DNA of 64,000 bases from the NCBI GenBank assembly GCA_903895255.1, contig CAITTG010000088.1, positions 41,536 to 105,535 on the forward strand, given 5' to 3'. Made by a program: the position numbers and the translations under genes. This document shows, in pieces, positions 63,278 through 64,000 of this stretch (within the stretch, counting starts at the first letter, position 1; each line of letters starts with the position of its first letter). A model generated the notes under the pieces. That model saw only the letters and a list, made by a program, of their open reading frames with translations, was not told the origin of the DNA and searched no databases. The stretch comes from an uncultured Verrucomicrobia subdivision 3 bacterium (lineage in GTDB: Bacteria; Verrucomicrobiota; Verrucomicrobiia; Limisphaerales; UBA11358).

Positions 63278-63376
63278 GCCTAACGTAGAAAGCTGAGCCA
63301 CCGCCGACTCGCGACGTGAACCGCGACAGCGGAACGGACCGCGCCAACGGCGGTTGGCTCCGGCGACTTGTTAGGC
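63278..63376 (-). other. Integron attC recombination site (complete)
   Basis: The 99-base site is bounded by GCCTAAC (63278-63284) and GTTAGGC (63370-63376), the R'' and R' consensus boxes, and its interior is strongly palindromic (GCCACCGCCGACTC... with GGCGGTTGGCTCCGGC). The stop codon of the upstream cassette gene lies within the box. It belongs to the cassette encoded on the minus strand at 63371-63772. Confidence 0.9.
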
Positions 63377-63772
63377 ATCATGTTTTATATCGTGTGAGGT
63401 GGAATCCTTAAGCATCCGTAGAAAAAAACAATATGAAAACAAAAGAACGACCCACTCCACCAAAATCAAACCAAGCAGAATGCCTCCGTGTGGCGATACA
63501 ATACCCATGAGTGCGTCGCTGATGCCGCCAGAAGGCGGACTCCAAACCAAGCCGTAGCTGATGTGAGAGAAAATCGGAAATCCGAGCAGTTGCGCGTCAA
63601 CACTCCAAGGAACGATCAACAGTGACAAAACAAATAGCGCGAGAAAAATCAAAGATAAACGTCTCTGCTTGGCATTTAGCAGCGGTGAGAACTTCCGGCG
63701 GAGACTAGACGAAAGCCATACAACGGCTACGACTAGCCAAATCGCAAACAATGTAAGTGTAAGCCATCGCAT
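63371..63772 (-). CDS. Membrane protein of unknown function, integron cassette gene
   Basis: The 133-residue protein has about four hydrophobic helices (LTLFAIWLVVAVVWL; LSLIFLALFVLSLLIV; a Gly-rich turn; GILLGLILVEWVVLLFSY) and no soluble domain. Its stop TAA falls in the R'' box of the attC site, the typical cassette layout, and it begins 11 bases from the second, truncated attC. No family is recognised. Confidence 0.75.
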   Translation of the reverse strand: MRWLTLTLFAIWLVVAVVWLSSSLRRKFSPLLNAKQRRLSLIFLALFVLSLLIVPWSVDAQLLGFPIFSHISYGLVWSPPSGGISDALMGIVSPHGGILLGLILVEWVVLLFSYCFFLRMLKDSTSHDIKHDA

Positions 63773-63782
63773 AGCGTATGAT

Positions 63783-63874
63783 GCCTAACGTAGAAAGCTG
63801 AGCCACCGCCGACTCGCGACGTGAACCGCGACAGCGGAACTGACCGCGCCAACGGCGGTTGGCTCCGGCGACTT
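63783..63874 (-). other. Truncated attC site
   Basis: 92 bases match 63278-63369 with one mismatch seen, including the GCCTAAC/GTTAGGC box at 63783-63789. The other box is missing: the match ends with CGACTT and then CCATGAG replaces the expected GTTAGGC. It marks the left edge of a broken cassette array. Confidence 0.85.
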
Positions 63875-64000
63875 CCATGAGAAGGCAGTCAAGGGGTTTG
63901 CTACATTATTTCGCGGCACATGATTTTATTAATTGGTGGCTGATCGTTTGGCAAGACAGGAAAGGATCACGCTTCCATCCGAACTCACTGTTGCCAGCGG
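63875..64000. other. Right-edge segment, no gene assigned
   Basis: No convincing start or family is seen in the last 126 bases. A minus-strand open frame at the very end may belong to a gene beyond the window. Confidence 0.3.

Noticed and set aside
1..64000. CRISPR array, rRNA operon or prophage structural genes
   Set aside because: No regularly spaced repeats, rRNA sequences or capsid/tail/terminase motifs were seen.

Overview
The window looks like a piece of a GC-rich, Gram-negative chromosome, most likely a verrucomicrobium of the Limisphaerales/Pedosphaera kind. The evidence is indirect: a paired ECF sigma factor and membrane Ser/Thr kinase, many secreted glycoside hydrolases, autotransporter-strand and LamG surface proteins that share a C-terminal module, and many outer-membrane barrels and multiheme cytochromes. 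There is no rRNA or marker gene to settle it.

Layout. (1) 1-3.9 kb, visibly AT-richer: a truncated helical protein, a Cap4/DUF4297-type nuclease and a Rad50-like ATPase with a zinc hook, read here as a Lamassu/ABC-3C-like defence operon. (2) 4.6-10.1 kb: a mobilisation module with a MobC-like RHH protein, a MobA/VirD2-type relaxase with a possible Toprim-like tail, an ankyrin-repeat protein, a small membrane protein and RadC. (3) 10.6-19.8 kb: a Uma2-like nuclease, then ApbE, DUF3570, a TlpA-like thioredoxin, a DUF4266 lipoprotein, two large surface proteins and a GH28 enzyme. DUF3570 and both surface proteins carry a DAVSGA[T/S] motif like the FMN-attachment site used by ApbE, which suggests a flavinylated surface system. 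(4) 19.8-41.4 kb: a redox locus. It has a LonN-domain protein, a tetraheme cytochrome, a membrane-anchored FAD/2Fe-2S reductase, a cNMP-binding polyferredoxin, a diheme-b-like membrane protein and a decaheme cytochrome, then a barrel protein, FecR and a CHASE2-adenylate cyclase, an HbpS-like protein, a porin, a decaheme-LVIVD cytochrome and an NHL protein. The proposed path is NAD(P)H to quinone or periplasmic hemes, and possibly across the outer membrane, with cAMP as a control signal. (5) 41.8-45.1 kb: a TetR regulator with palindromes and a metallo-beta-lactamase/DoxX/SDR/DUF4260 operon. (6) 45.2-49.4 kb: tRNA-Ser(CGA), an HtrA protease and an OmpR-type two-component pair. (7) 49.5-62.7 kb: GH30, GH51, a LamG protein, Ser/Thr kinase plus ECF sigma factor, an NtrC-type regulator and a type I pullulanase. 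(8) 62.7-64 kb: the 3' remnant of a uracil-DNA glycosylase gene abutting two integron cassettes, with one complete and one truncated attC site and no integrase in view.

The strongest candidates for something undescribed are the ApbE-linked surface proteins, the cAMP-linked electron-transfer locus, and the defence operon at the left edge. All functions are assigned by reading motifs by eye; no database search was run.
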